Below, in pieces: positions 33,881 to 46,271 of a stretch of DNA of 64,000 nt. Source of the stretch: Dendrocalamus latiflorus (Eukaryota > Streptophyta > Magnoliopsida > Poales > Poaceae); contig CM029632.1 of assembly GCA_017311315.1 (NCBI GenBank), positions 18,588,669 to 18,652,668 of the forward strand, read 5' to 3'. The translations under genes and the position numbers were made by a program. Every line of letters starts with the position of its first letter. Positions within the stretch are counted from its first letter, which is position 1. The notes below the pieces were generated by a model that was not told the DNA's origin, did not search any database, and worked only from the letters and a program-made list of their open reading frames with translations.

Positions 33881-36861
33881 ATGGCGCGCGGGCTGCGCGG
33901 CGTCCGCGACGACCTGTCGGAGCTGGGGCGCCACCTGCTCGACATCGCCTGCTTCCTCCACCCGCTGCTCGGCCCCGCGCACACCGACTCCCCGCCCGCG
34001 ACCCCCACCTGCCGCCGCCGCTCCCCCTCCCCGCGCCCCGCCACGCCGCCCTCCCCCTCCCTCCTCGCCGACCTCGCCGAGATCGGCGGCGGCTTCTCCC
34101 TCCGGGCCTTCCCTGACCACCCGCAGCACCTGCCACTCCCCACCTCCGCGGATTCTCCGCAGACTTCGTCCCTGCCTGCTTCCCCGCCGCCCACTGCTGC
34201 TAGTGTCGCAGATGATGTCGTGGGAGCAGTGCGCGCCCTTGCGGCGCGGCCCGAGGCGTGGATTGACTTCCCCGTGCTCGCGCTCGACGAGAGTAATGCT
34301 CTTTTCTGAATTCTGATGTGATCGTTGCGAATTGTACAAATATCAGTACCTATTTTCCATAGATTGCGGGTGTCTTGGAGTGGATTTGTGGCGTCAACGT
34401 TGGTTAAGTGGAGATGAGTGTAAAGGTTGCTGATTTTAGAGTCGTGGGATTTAGAGCTGTGATTTAAGTCAAATTGAGAGGGAACTGAACTAACTCAGGA
34501 AGTCAATTAGGACTAGGGAGGCCGAAGTTCAGTGCTATGTGTGATGGGATAGTAGTGCGCCAATGGAACGGATCAGAGAAAGAATAAAGTATAAACGGTC
34601 GAGGTGTTATGATTGTTTTGGCTTCATATTTCAAGTTTACTCATATTCTTGTTGTTTATGTCGGTTTCGGGGTGTAATAGTTTCCCAGTGGATGTCATGA
34701 AGTGAAATGAGAAGCATGGATTGAAGCCAAGTGGGCATCTTAAGTTTATTTACAGCTGGGAGTGTGGTAGCACTTTTTGTTGCTTAGGTTATGCTAAACG
34801 ACTTTAAAGTTGCTTGGAATAAGCTGGAACAAACTGAATAAACTCTTATGATGTACTATGCTTAGGTGTAGGGAGTTTGTTTTTAATGCTATTGATTACA
34901 GGTTCCTCAAAGCTCTCATGGTTTCGTTCTGATCCATGTGCTATCCATGATTGCTTAGAATAATCAGAAGGTTTGCATGCTATCTGTGTCAAATTTTGAT
35001 GACTATAGGTGAATAGAAGGAAATCATTTATGTTGCCTCAGCTAAATTGAAGAAAATCAGTTACTCATTTAAGAACACACAGGGTCATTAATACAAAGAA
35101 CGCAGAGTAAGAAGAATAGTACTGTAAGGGGTTAACTTCTCAATATTATAGCTAGACTTTGTATAAATTAGATGCATTATTATAGAATTGAAGAATGGTT
35201 TATGTTTATAGCTATAACAGGGAATGTTCAAATATAAATAGCAAGTAGCATTTAGTGAATTGTTGTAATTACAGATAATAAACATATCTTGTTTGTGTTG
35301 TGCTTTCTGTTGGTTCAGGTTCTAGTCATGCTTGCCTTTTCTCCTCCATGGGATCACTTAAGTTTGACAGAATCATATCGTAATTTTTGAAATCTTGAAT
35401 GTAGGTTTACTAATCGTAATTTTTGAAATCTTGAATGTATGTTTACTATTACTGTGAGTTGTTTTATTTAGCTCCCCCTTATAAGAATCATTTGCAGCTA
35501 TTGTGTTGCTGCGCTATGACCATCATTTTGTTTTTTTACTGTTTGCAGATTCTACAATCTCTGATATCCATAGAGAACTTGTGGAAGCCACTGAAAAACT
35601 TGTCCCTGATTTAGCATCTCTACGAACTAGGCTCTGCCCTTCTTACATGGATGAAGTTGTATTCTGGAAGATATACTTTAGGCTGCTTGAGTCGAACCTA
35701 AATGAGCATAATTCAGAGGTATGTTAGGACATACGTTTTCTATGCATTGATCTCTACTAACATGCTTTCCATGGTAGAACAGATTTTCTATGCTAGTTTT
35801 AATTTCATCAGTTTCTTGCTTTGAACTAAGATGTTATTGCAGCATGGCCTGCAAGCACATAGAACTAGAAGAATTACTAGACATACTCTTTCACAAGTCA
35901 TGTTGTTCTTTTTGAACTAGGGATATCAACACCTCATTCTATATACTTGGGAACCATCGTTGTGAATTCATGAGTGAAAATATATAGCAAATCTTTGTAT
36001 TGCGCTCTGGATTCTGGGGCACATAAGGTTGAGCTGCTACAATTGCTTGGCATATCCCGTGAGCTTGTTGGTCATCTATATAGTTAAGCTTCTAGTTTGG
36101 GGCTTTGGGCAGCAAAAAACATTTAAGCATAGAGGATTATTCCTGATCTGATTGTATTTACCTGTTCTAGTGATTTATCGTACCCATGTTGCCCTAAGGA
36201 TAGATTGTAATGCTGAATATGGTCCCTATAATTTTGGGGCTTAAGCACATTTTTAAAGAAACATTAATAATACACTGAGCTGTCTATTATGGATATGCTA
36301 ATTGTATTGCTTGTTAGTCTTACCAAATTGTACTTGCAGGAAGATAACCAGAATGCAACAGGCTCTGTGCATCACGTCAATAATGAGATAGAGTCAGATT
36401 CTGCGCCTCATGTCTGTGAGATAGAAAGTGAGAAAAGCATTCACGAGGGTTATCAATCTTCAGATGGTCGTGCTTTGACCAAAACAAGATCTGAGCGGAG
36501 TATTGACCAGTGGGTGTTTGCGAAGTCAAAATCTGAGCAAAGCATGGATCAGTGGTCCGAAATTCCTTCTGATGTAGAATCTTTTAGAGAAGGTAAAAGA
36601 TACCTTAGCAGCGAGGAGCTGAGCGACGTTGATAGTGCCAATGTTGTTGTCATGGACAAATACATGGATTCACTTCTGTCAGATCGCAGGAATCTCCCAT
36701 ATGCTAGTTCCTCTGTCCGACGGGACTCAGTAAGAAGAAAACCTGCCTCTTCTTCTGACTATAGTCACCGGCCTCCACAACCTACCCAGCCTGCATCGCT
36801 GTCGAAGAAGGAATCATGGGATGTCATTGAAGATTCAGAGTTTGAGATACTTGACAGTTAG
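33881..36861 (+). CDS. BSD-domain-containing protein
   Basis: Three exons join to 367 codons: 33881-34292, 35549-35718 and 36340-36861. The first exon starts M-A-R-G-L-R-G-V and is Pro/Ser/Ala-rich, with very high GC. A BSD domain of about 60 residues spans the exon 1-2 join, roughly residues 120-195. It contains L-V-P-D-L-A-S-L-R-T-R-L-C-P and the hallmark F-W-x-x-Y-F (V-F-W-K-I-Y-F). The tail is Ser-rich and acidic, with a repeated S-E-R/Q-S-I/M-D-Q-W phrase, and ends W-D-V-I-E-D-S-E-F-E-I-L. BSD domains occur in TFIIH p62, synapse-associated proteins and many plant proteins of unknown role. The exact function here cannot be given. Introns are GT-AG and the frame is intact. Confidence 0.9.
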
Positions 36862-37976
36862 TAACAGAGATCTTTGCGATCTCTGGGCTGTTTATCCTTC
36901 TATTTTTCTTTGTTTCCCTACCCTTCACCTGGTTTGTAAATGACGACCTTCAGGTGGTGCCAACTATCGGAGAATAAGATCTTCACCACTATATTATCTG
37001 GCTCTATTCTTTTTGCCGTTTGGTCTCCAAAAGTCCAAACAAATAGAGTGGTTTTTTTAAGTGCGTTCTTTAAACGGTTTTTTGAGTTTAAAATTGTATG
37101 TGTTGTCCACGTCCATGTCTCCGTTATTGGCTATTATCTCGAAAAACACAAATAAAAACCATCAGCTATAATCTAAAAGCCATCACATTGTGTGCATACG
37201 TCTATGTGTGTATCTTGAGTATATCCTCGCCTCTCACACGCTGTAACATATGAAATTTGTGATGGATATGTCAAAAGTGAGGCTAGGTTACTGGTCTCCT
37301 CTCTGTGGAAAAAAAAATTGCGTTCCATACCGTATGTTGCATGCGTGGCCAGCTGGCCATTTTGTGGCCTGGTGGGTTTCTGAGGATTCTTCAGTGCAGA
37401 GAACATTAAACCGGGGGGCGCGTTGCTCTTGTAGTTTGCTTGCAATTGAGATCACAACACTGGCAAATCCAATCAAGGGTTTAGTTGTCTCACCATCGGT
37501 ATATGAGATGATATATTTGACATACATAGCCTGATGCAAAATTTCACAATAAAATGATCCATCTAATCAAATGCAGACAGGAGCGAAGCCAGAAAAACTA
37601 GACGTTAGGGTCACTAGGCCACTAGAGCATAAACTAATTATAGTACTAGTAGAGTACAATTCATGCTATGTAACAATTAGAATATCTCACACCAAAAGAT
37701 TACATAAATAATTGAATATACATAGACATAATAGTTTTTCTATATTCAAAGGTAAGACATACTAGTTAGGATGAAGTCATGAAACCACTCGTTTACATAA
37801 TTTAAGAGAAAAGAAACCAAGTCCCAAAAGAAAACTTCGTATATATCTTCAATTCTAGCTTCCTGAAAGCAATGAATAAATACCACATGTTATAATTCAA
37901 AATTGACAACGATAGTACGAAAATTTTATAGATTAAAGAAATATCATTGAGCGAAACATGTGAAGTGACTCACATT
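36862..37976. other. 3' flank of the BSD gene and intergenic DNA
   Basis: The 3' UTR probably ends before 36960. Some of the sequence 37560-37976 may be the non-coding tail of the hAT element whose C-terminal coding piece follows. Confidence 0.4.
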
Positions 37977-38165
37977 TTATAGTTGTGCTTTGCGCGTTTT
38001 CATCTTCATGAAGCGATCAATCACGACATCATTCTGAATAATAGAAAACATGTCCTTCTCCACATAGCAAATTAGACAGTCGCTCATGAACTCACCTTCA
38101 ATTTTATTACGCAACACGATCTTGACAATATTCATGGCTGAAAAGCATCTCTCCACTGATGTCGT
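37977..38165 (-). pseudogene. hAT transposase C-terminal fragment
   Basis: Read on the minus strand, 60-odd codons match the hAT C-terminal dimerisation region. P-V-A-T-T-S-V-E-R-C-F-S-A-M is followed by L-R-N-K-I, F-M-S-D-C-L-I-C-Y and D-R-F-M-K-M-K-T-R-K. Everything upstream (the catalytic region) is missing at the 38166 side. It is a relic of a TTF-finger/DUF4371-type hAT gene. Confidence 0.85.
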
Positions 38166-38479
38166 GGCAACAGGCAAAATTAGTACTAGCTTTAGAAGTC
38201 AATACACTAAAGGAAAAGAAAGATGCTTCTTTGTTTCCACTAGTTTCCACTAGCTTTAGAATGCATCATGTTGCTTGGCTTTCTTCTGCATTGCTTATTG
38301 TCTTGGTTTTTTTTATTAATTGGCCCAAACAGCTCCTTCCGCACATCACTGATGGACAAGGTCGTGGCTACTTGGGGTGCGGAGTGCACCTGTGTTTTCT
38401 TGGAGATATGTGTGGAGGAGATCACCACACATAATCGTTCCTTTGGGTGTCTCAACATGAAAGGCTATAACAACTATTG

Positions 38480-39160
38480 CTGTAAGTTCGCTGAGCACAC
38501 CGGCCACACGTACCTTTAGACGCAAATGAAGAACATGTGAGACATCCACAAACAGGATTTCGCCACATGGAAAACCTTGAAGCAGTGTAGCATTGGCCTT
38601 AGGGTCAACCCGGATAGTGACTCCATTGTCGACGACAACCGGTGGTAGGCCCAGGCAGTGGCAGTGAGTGTGTTTTGTATATTTTGTTCATTCTTTATTT
38701 TTGTCATCAATTCAATCCTTTCATGAGTGTGCTTGCCAACTCTTCTAGTTTTTTAGGGCAAGGCCTTCATGCTTAAGTTCAAGAAAGCCCTCCTCGAGAA
38801 TGAAGACCTCATGGAAGTTGTGTCCGGCGGAGGCACGTGCATGAGCGAGCACATGTTTGAGCCCCATGTGGACACTTTGCCGTTCAAGAATGAGGAAGAC
38901 ATCCTTAGGACCACCGTGCAAGGTGACAACGTAGGCCTATTTCGAGGCAAGTGCCAACGGATGTCCTTGTCTCCATATAGCGACAGCAAGAAGGCTAAGG
39001 CAATTGATCATGATGCCGAGCTGAAACGCCTCATCGATCTGCATGAAAAGACGCATACCATTGCTACTAGTGCATCCGGTATGTTCGTGAGCTCCCCCGT
39101 GCATGACCTAGCGCGGGAGGAGAGGTTATCATTGAGGAGGCCAAGGCTAGGGGGACACTG
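38480..39160 (+). pseudogene. Harbinger ORF1 (Myb/SANT-like) relic
   Basis: The frames around 38545-38640 read D-F-A-T-W-K-T-L-K-Q-C and D-D-N-R-W-W. These resemble the Myb/SANT-like DNA-binding proteins encoded beside PIF/Harbinger transposases. The plus-strand frame 38769-39161 (M-L-K-F-K-K-A-L-L-E-N-E-D-L) continues that protein with its acidic middle part and K-A-K-A-I-D-H-D-A. Stops and shifts separate the pieces. Such proteins help the transposase to bind and enter the nucleus. Confidence 0.6.
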
Positions 39161-39789
39161 ACGAGCACTACTACACTAGTCAACTATTTATGAAGAAAGA
39201 ATATCGCGACAACTTCGTGGCAATGAAAACAGATGAGGGGCGGCTCCGGTGGATCAGGCAGACATGGGAACGCATGAAGAACATCCCTTGAGATACGCTG
39301 AGATTGCTCAAATGGTCCATGTTTGCGCTACCGTTCCATGTTGTACATCCTGTTTTCATTGTTAACTTGAGTTATTTCTCACATTGCATTTTAGACTTCA
39401 CTAATTGTTATGTCATGCATTGTACTATCATGGTCTATTGTTTCGAATTTGAGTTGTTTTCTCATAATTGCATGGTATCGTTCAGTTCCCCGTTCTTGTT
39501 AAAATTTTTGCTTACTCTGATATTGATGTTGCTCGAGAACTAGTTCCTCCATGCACTAAATGTACATGCATTGATCGCTTCGTGCAAAGATGAGCGTGGC
39601 AGGGGCAGGCGGTGAAGATAGTGAAGATGATAACACCTCCACTGGCTCGTTCATGCTCCTAGCATACACCACCTTTGCATGCGTAGAAGATGATGCAACC
39701 TTGTCGTCCAGGCCTCCACCACGAATTCCGTTCATAGCTAGGATTCAATGGGTAGAACAATAACTCACCGACGATCAGTGATGCTACGA

Positions 39790-40770
39790 TATGTTCAAGA
39801 TGTGGAGGACAGTATTTGAAAGGCTGCATGGCATTGTAGTTGCAAACTACAAGGTGCAACCATATAGATGTGCTCCAGAGAAGCACTTGCTTTGTTCCTT
39901 TGGACCTGTGGCGTGCCTCGGTCTAACAGGTAGGCCGTCAACCGGTTAGAGCACGTAGCAGGAACTATCAACAGAACATTTAGACATGTGCTTAAGTGCG
40001 TAAATAGATTGGTGGGTGCAAACATTGCACCACTTGACTCCACTTTTCAGATCGTGCATCCTAGTTTTCAGAGGTTCCATTCTCACTTCCATAACACTAC
40101 TAGGGCAATCGATGGGACCCATGTGCAAGTTATAGTCTCATTTGCCGAGCGTATTAGGTAGTTTGAGCAAGCACAGGTACACCAGTTAGATTGTCCTCGT
40201 GGTATGCGACTTCGGTGCCCGCTTCACTTTTGTGCACGTTGGATAGCCCAGATCTGTACACAACACACACGTGCTGCAGGAAACTCGCGCAAAATATAAA
40301 GATCGGTTCCTTATCCCACCTATAGGTATGGCTTTGCATTATGCAATATGTTTTGTCCTTTTTAATAGTAACCACAAATTTTGACACCTCTTACATGGTT
40401 CATGCAGGGAAGTACTACATCATGGACTTTGGCTATCCGAACAAGTCGGGATACCTCGCTCCTTATCGGAATTATAGGTATCATATTTCAGAGTTCTAGA
40501 ATAACAATTAACCTGATGGGATGCAAGAGGTATTCAACTTCTATCATTCCTCCCTCCGCAACATCGTCGAGTGGGCATTTGACATGTGTACGAAGAAGTG
40601 GTGTATCCTAGACAACATCCCTAGCTACACCACATAGAAACAAATGGCCATAATTGTTGCAATGATGGTATTACACAATTTCATTCTGACTGTGAATTAC
40701 AAGATGCAGGTCAAGCATAAGGCCTTGCAAACGAAGTGGCAAATAGAGGGGAGGCTACAAATATGGACAT
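39790..40770 (+). pseudogene. PIF/Harbinger transposase, decayed
   Basis: Scattered over three frames are the signature blocks of DDE_Tnp_4 transposases. A-I-D-G-T-H-V-Q-V lies near 40098 (first Asp). Next come V-C-D-F-G-A-R-F-T-F-V near 40203 and K-Y-Y-I-M-D-F-G-Y-P-N-K-S-G-Y-L-A-P near 40410 (second Asp). F-N-F-Y-H-S-S-L-R-N-I-V-E lies near 40530 (Glu), then M-V-L-H-N-F-I near 40669. Several in-frame stops and shifts break it. With the ORF1 relic upstream in the same orientation, this is one dead Harbinger element. I could not fix its terminal repeats. Confidence 0.85.
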
Positions 40771-41702
40771 CGTAGGGACTCGATTGCCGCGTCGTTGGTG
40801 GCTTGACGTATTGTCGTAATTATTACGCTTCTATGTACATTACAAATGTCAACTTGGCACGTGCAATTTTCTGTAAGTACCTTTGTACGTGAACATGACC
40901 ACAACTTCCATCGATATTTTTGTTACATGCGACCTCCTTACTTGTCCAATATAATACTTCGAAAATCAGTTCAGCAAAAAGTCAACCACCAAATTGAATA
41001 CCTCTAGCTTCAATCGTAACTTCTTGTAACCGCTACAATGCCATTATAGCCAAAAGTAAAAAGCCACAACCCATTTGAACAGGGCTATAGGGCATGTTCT
41101 TTTAGGTTACGTTTGATGGCTTTTGATTGCGCTTTTCGAAATGGTAACGAACGATAAAGATATTAAATTTGATATGCACATGTACACGGGCTCAAAAAAC
41201 ATTTTGAAGAAGCAAAAGTTGTTTAGAAAAAAAATATCTTATTTAAAAGCTAAAAACAGCGTGGCATAGTCTAGAAGTAATACCGTGTGCAGCTGGGACG
41301 GTCGGGAACGAAACCGACCAAACGTCCAACCCAGCCGCGCGCCCGCCCGCGGCACGAGGCCGGCTCCGTCTCCCAAACCGAAACGACCGCTATCGTCAGC
41401 AACCCAAACCAGCCAGCCGCGCCCAAACACAACAGCTCAGCTCAGCTCAAAATCAAAACGGCCGAGGCGGGCCCCGCCGCCAATTAAACAACGATGCCAT
41501 CTCGCCACCCGCCCACCCCGTTGCCAACTAGCCTTCCCTTCCCACAGGCCAACCTGTCCCTGCTATGCCAGATCATACCCCACCCTTTTCTCTTCTTTTC
41601 CCCTCCCCTTTCCCGCAGCCGTCCTCCTATTAACCTTCTCCTTCCTCCCCGATCCCGAGGAGGAGTCCACGCGGCGGAGGGGGAGGAGGACCGAGGACGG
41701 GG
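40771..41702. other. Harbinger tail, MITE-like end and VAMP promoter region
   Basis: AAAAGCCACAACCCATTTGAACAGGGC (41069-41095) resembles a hAT-MITE end, and 41095-41275 is a weak relative of the other MITEs. The stretch 41290-41702 is GC-rich and is the likely promoter and leader of the VAMP gene. Its open frames do not look like conserved protein. Confidence 0.4.
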
Positions 41703-42357
41703 ATGGCGATCCTGTACGCGCTGGTGGCGCGGGGCACGGTGGTGCTGGCGGAGCACAGCGCCGCGGCGACCAACGCCGGCGCCGTCGCGCGGCAGGTCCT
41801 CGAGCGCCTCCCCGACGGCGGCGCCGATAGCCACGTCTCCTACACCCAGGACCGCTACGTCTTCCACGCTAAGCGCACCGACGGCATCACCGCGCTCTGC
41901 ATGGCCGACGACGCCGCCGGACGTAAGAACCCCCCCCCCCCCCCCCCCCAATTCCCTCCCCTTGTTGCTCCTATTCCGCGTGCTCTCTCTGTCGCACTGC
42001 TCTGTACCGCGCGTTTCTTGGAACGATCGGAGGGGGGGATTTTTGAACTTGGTTGGTGTTCGGGCTCCATAGGCGGGCGGAATCTTGGAGATCCGGGGGG
42101 GTTAATTGGGGGTTTGTCAGTATGTGCGTCTCCGTTGTCTGTTGCTGCATACAGGGTGGCCTCAGGGGATTGGTAGATCGGGACAGACCGGGGAGATGCA
42201 GTCGGATTGAGTTAGAGCTAGCCAATTGTCATCTGACAATAGATTAGATTGGAGTGGACGAGTTGAGCTTTTGGACTGGCTGCCCGAGTTTTGCAGCTGG
42301 GATCAAACGCTTTTGATGCTGCAAAGGTGCTAGTACAGTACTATTTAGGCCAGTAAA

Positions 42358-42454
<97 letters not shown>

Positions 42455-44603
42455 AAAAATACTTTTTACTCCCGGGTGTAATTACACCCACCTCTAATAT
42501 ACCACCTAAACAAACTTGAAATACTCATTTATCACTTTAGGTATATTCATATACTAATTATAAGATACTCCAATGTGAACCACATGAAAAAATTGCAAGG
42601 AAGTCCATAGTTTTTAGCATATTTTGTAAATACCTTCGTATACGCATATAAAAAGGAGTATGTCGAAAAAAATGTACATACCACCTCTGAAAAATTGTTC
42701 ATACCACCCAAATGACCATAAATACTCGTATATTACATGTGCATACCCTCCGTTACGCAAGAGATACTCCCTATGTTGTGAGATATGACATAGGGTGTAA
42801 TTACACCCGGGTGTAGAAAAGAGGCTTCATATATATATCTTTTGCTATCTTTGTTCTTTTTGTTCTTGCTGTGATTGACATGTAAAAAAAACGAAATATA
42901 GTAGTTAAAAAAAAGGTTTCACTGCGCACTGCAACCATTCACCCCTCTCTGATTGCCATCGATGATCCTACAAGCTCCTACCGAGAGCGATTTGCAGAAA
43001 CCAAGAGCAAATTTGTTCTACTGTGTGTGCCTGAGAGTTTGCCCTAAGCATTAGTGTGTGCCTTGCGTTTGTGCAAACCGCATCTTTAACATTAATTATC
43101 AACTAAAGGTCAACCTAGAATTTTATCTCAGCATGGCTTGTTGTGCCTCTCTTGTGATGTGAATTGCTTAACAACGATTTAATTGCTTAACAACAGCTTA
43201 TTAGCTTCGTTTTATTGCAGGGAGAATCCCCTTTGCGTTCCTTGAGGATATTCATGGAAGATTTGTGAAGGCATATGGTCGTGCTGCACTGACAGCGCTT
43301 GCTTATGCGATGAATGATGAGTTTTCAAGGGTCTTGAGCCAACAAATGGACTACTATTCAAATGACCCTAATGCAGATAGAATAAACCGCATGAGAGGCG
43401 AAATCAATCAAGTATTCACCTTTTTTTTTTTGAATTGTTCTTGTGTGAACATGACTTGCATCCAAAACTTACCATTCACATGTATTTTCTGGAGCACAAT
43501 CCTGCAAAACATTTCATCCTCAACTTAAAAATAAGCACATGCTGTGTTTTCCGATCTTGTAAACTAAAAGTGGAATGATCATGGATTCATGCATGGAGTA
43601 ATTGAACTAGTATTCAAAATGTTATTTACTGCTTATTATTTTCTTGCAGGTCCGTAGTGTTATGATTGATAATATTGATAAAGTCCTTGAAAGAGGCGAT
43701 CGTTTGGAACTGCTGGTTGACAAGACTTCAAATATGCAAGGAAATACAGTTCGATTTAAACGACAAGCTCGCCGTTTCAGAAACACTGTTTGGTGGAAAA
43801 ATGTTAAACTCACGTATGCATTCTTCCTACTAAAAATTCTTTGATACCACATTTTAGCTTGTATCTTGGTGTTTCCTTTTCTGTTTGCTTCCATAAGTAC
43901 TATTGTTTTGGTTCATGAACTTCTTTACACTGAACTTTTATATCCAACATGAAACTGGCTTAATTGTGTTCCTTGATATGTATTCACCTCAATCTATAAT
44001 TATTGAGACCTGTAATTTTGTGTCAAAAATGATGCACTAAGCAGGCTTACTTTCCAACATATTTTCATGCAGTAGATTTGAATGCAAATTTATGGATATG
44101 GTATATTGTGTGCTGTGTGCAATAAATACTGACCTTAGGCCATCAGTTATTATTATTTTAGTTGTTATGCATAATTTTGCATCCATGTACTTGTCTTGTT
44201 AGTTCTGTCAATTGTAGTTTGAGCAACAAAGATTCAAACATTGATTATCCTCAGGCCGAATCAAAGTTTGGAGATTGTACTCTTATGAATTTCAAGCATA
44301 GGTTTAATCTCTCTCGTTTTTATTATGCCAAGCAGCGTTCTGACATGGCTTACACTTCTGAATATTGAATAATTATGAAGGGTGTATACCTTAACCAACA
44401 TATTACAAAATTCTCTATGTTGGCGAACTTTTCGTATGATGTTTTGTTTACTTGACTGCCGTTTGTGCCCTTCATCTGCAATAAACATAGCTTTTCCTTT
44501 TCTGTTTTGCAGGGCCGCATTGATATTCCTACTACTGGTAATCATATACGTCGTGCTCGTCTTCGTGTGCCATGGCTTCACATTACCAACTTGTATCCGA
44601 TAA
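41703..44603 (+). CDS. VAMP71: VAMP71-class longin R-SNARE
   Basis: Four exons join to 221 codons: 41703-41922, 43221-43411, 43650-43813 and 44513-44603. All junctions are GT-AG. The start M-A-I-L-Y-A-L-V-A-R-G-T-V-V-L-A-E opens a longin domain (about 1-115). An R-SNARE helix follows (about 130-185), with the zero-layer Arg in K-V-L-E-R-G-D-R. A single C-terminal membrane anchor ends C-H-G-F-T-L-P-T-C-I-R. The length and tail are those of plant VAMP711-713, tonoplast SNAREs that drive fusion with the vacuole. The VAMP72 secretory class starts and ends differently. Retained-intron readings past exons 2 and 4 were discarded. Intron 1 holds a TA microsatellite and a palindromic MITE. The choice among VAMP711/712/713 is open. 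Confidence 0.95.
42361..42452 (+). repeat. (TA)n microsatellite in VAMP71 intron 1
   Basis: About 46 perfect TA units abut the left end of a MITE. The right end of that MITE is also followed by a short ATATATAT run. Confidence 0.97.
42453..42830. mobile_element. Palindrome-ended MITE in VAMP71 intron 1
   Basis: The left CCCGGGTGTAATTACACCC and the right GGGTGTAATTACACCCGGG are perfect inverted copies. The outer flanks (AAAAATACTTTTTACT and AGAAAAGAGGCTTC) are more loosely inverted. The unit lies between TA runs, so the target duplication was probably TA, as in Tc1/mariner-like or Harbinger-like MITEs. No coding sequence. Confidence 0.75.
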
Positions 44604-46150
44604 GGTATGATCTGCGCATCCATTATTGTGGTGTGCTTGTATTTGGCTTGTTTCCCTCCAGGGGAGCAACTATTGCAATACCATTGCAATTGGAAGGAAG
44701 CTTGCTATTTATCGTGTAATTGTGCCGTGTTTATTGTGAATGCTCTATGAAAGATGTGTAATCTTTGCCCCATAAACCAGCCTTTTGGAATTTGTACGAC
44801 TATACGAACCTAACAACAATATCAGTGTTCAGTGCTCTTCACTGTCGCTGCAGTAGCTGCGCCTGCATGCTGCGGACCTTGTGGTTTATGGCTAACGCGT
44901 CGCTCTGAAAGAACTCGGTATTCATGTCGTGTTTATTCCGTAGATAGTACTGCTCTTGCGGCTGTACATGAGCTCAGTTACCTGTACTAGACTACTTAAC
45001 ATCCGATAATATGTTCCGGGCAGTACTAATCTACAGTCTAATGTTAACTGTCGAAGCTGACAGGAGATTGTTTGTCTTGAAACGTGTTGTTTCTAGAGCA
45101 GGAGCAGGATCGCTCGGCCGGCGGTTCTCATCATCCAGGAGAAATCGGATGCTGACCTGCCGCTGGCCGCCCTCCTAAGCAGTAAGCACGCCCGCGCTGT
45201 CTTCCTCCCACGCGGCGCACGGGCTGGCGCCGCAGTGGCGCGCGCGCCTCCCGCTCCCCCACCCACCCACGGCGCGGCGTAGCGTACAGATCGACGACGG
45301 CGTGGCAGCCATGGCCCGCGCATCCCTCGAAAGCCAGATCCCATCCCGCGCACGCGGTCGCTCCGCCGCCGTCTATTCTATTTTGTCCACGCCGCACGCG
45401 GGGTCACACTGTGCGTGTCCGCTTGAGCCATCTCACCCCTCCACACCCGCGCCGTGCGTCACTGCCATGCTAGCCACTGCCGCACCGGTAGCCCAGCGTC
45501 GATTGTCGTGTGCAGGAGCCAAGAGGACACGGACTCGACCTTTTCCCCCTTCTCCCTCTCTAGCCTCTTCTTCTCTAATCCAGCCGGCCCTCTCCCTATT
45601 TCCTCTCCGGCAGCGTTGTCGGCGGTGATAGGGAGAGGGTCCCACCTCGATATAGCTATTAAGTTGGTTTTCTTTCGGTTTTGTATAGATTCGAGAGCTT
45701 CTTTTGCTTGTCACCATCTGTCGCGGCTCGGTGGTCACCTCCATTGCTGTTTGATGATGGTTTATTCCCTCAGCGTAAGCAATCTTCAGCTCTCCCCTTC
45801 TAGTTACTTCCCTTTGTAGTGTAGACGTGGTGCCTTTGCAGGTGTTAATCACCATATTCCTCCTCCCCTGTTTCACTAGCAATGCACTCAAATACCATGA
45901 CCAACCTGAACAAATGCTACTCAAATCTGGCCGATTCAAGGCTGTGGCGACATACTTAGTGTTGACTACTCGCTGACCTTAACTAAAATCACATCGATTG
46001 TATACCTCCTCAAGATCCATGGCAGCTGCAGAGGAGGTAGGTCTCTCCAGGTAGGCTTACGACAATCTCATGATTACGACCTATGGCTCCTACTTCCTTG
46101 CCAAGGTTATCGTTGGCCGTCACTAAGAACTACTCTGGCGATTTTTTTTA
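44604..46150. other. 3' flank of VAMP71 and GC-rich intergenic DNA
   Basis: The VAMP71 3' UTR should end near 44760. The GC-rich block 45090-45640 looks like a gene 5' region, but no conserved protein emerges on either strand. It may be a decayed or transposed fragment. Confidence 0.4.
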
Positions 46151-46271
46151 GAAGGTCCAGCCGACCATCACTCCAATCTTCGTGTGAAATCAAAGAAAAG
46201 GTCTTGCCGGCCAAAATCCATCATCCCAATCTCCGTGCGAAGTCAGAGAAAAGGTCTTGCCGACCAAAATC
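46151..46271 (+). repeat. Two to three tandem copies of a unit of about 58 bp
   Basis: The phrase AGAAAAGGTCTTGCCGGCCAAAATC recurs 59 bp later with one change (ACCGACC). A third, more diverged copy (AGAAGGTCCAGCCGACCATC) precedes them. Each is followed by CCAATCT(T/C)CGTG(T/C)GAA. Confidence 0.75.

Noticed and set aside
41284..42176. Several overlapping frames around VAMP71 exon 1
   Set aside because: Only the frame starting at 41703 gives the longin domain. The others are GC-driven shadows or run into the intron.
44960..45640. GC-rich block as a host gene
   Set aside because: No frame on either strand gives a recognisable domain or plausible exon set.
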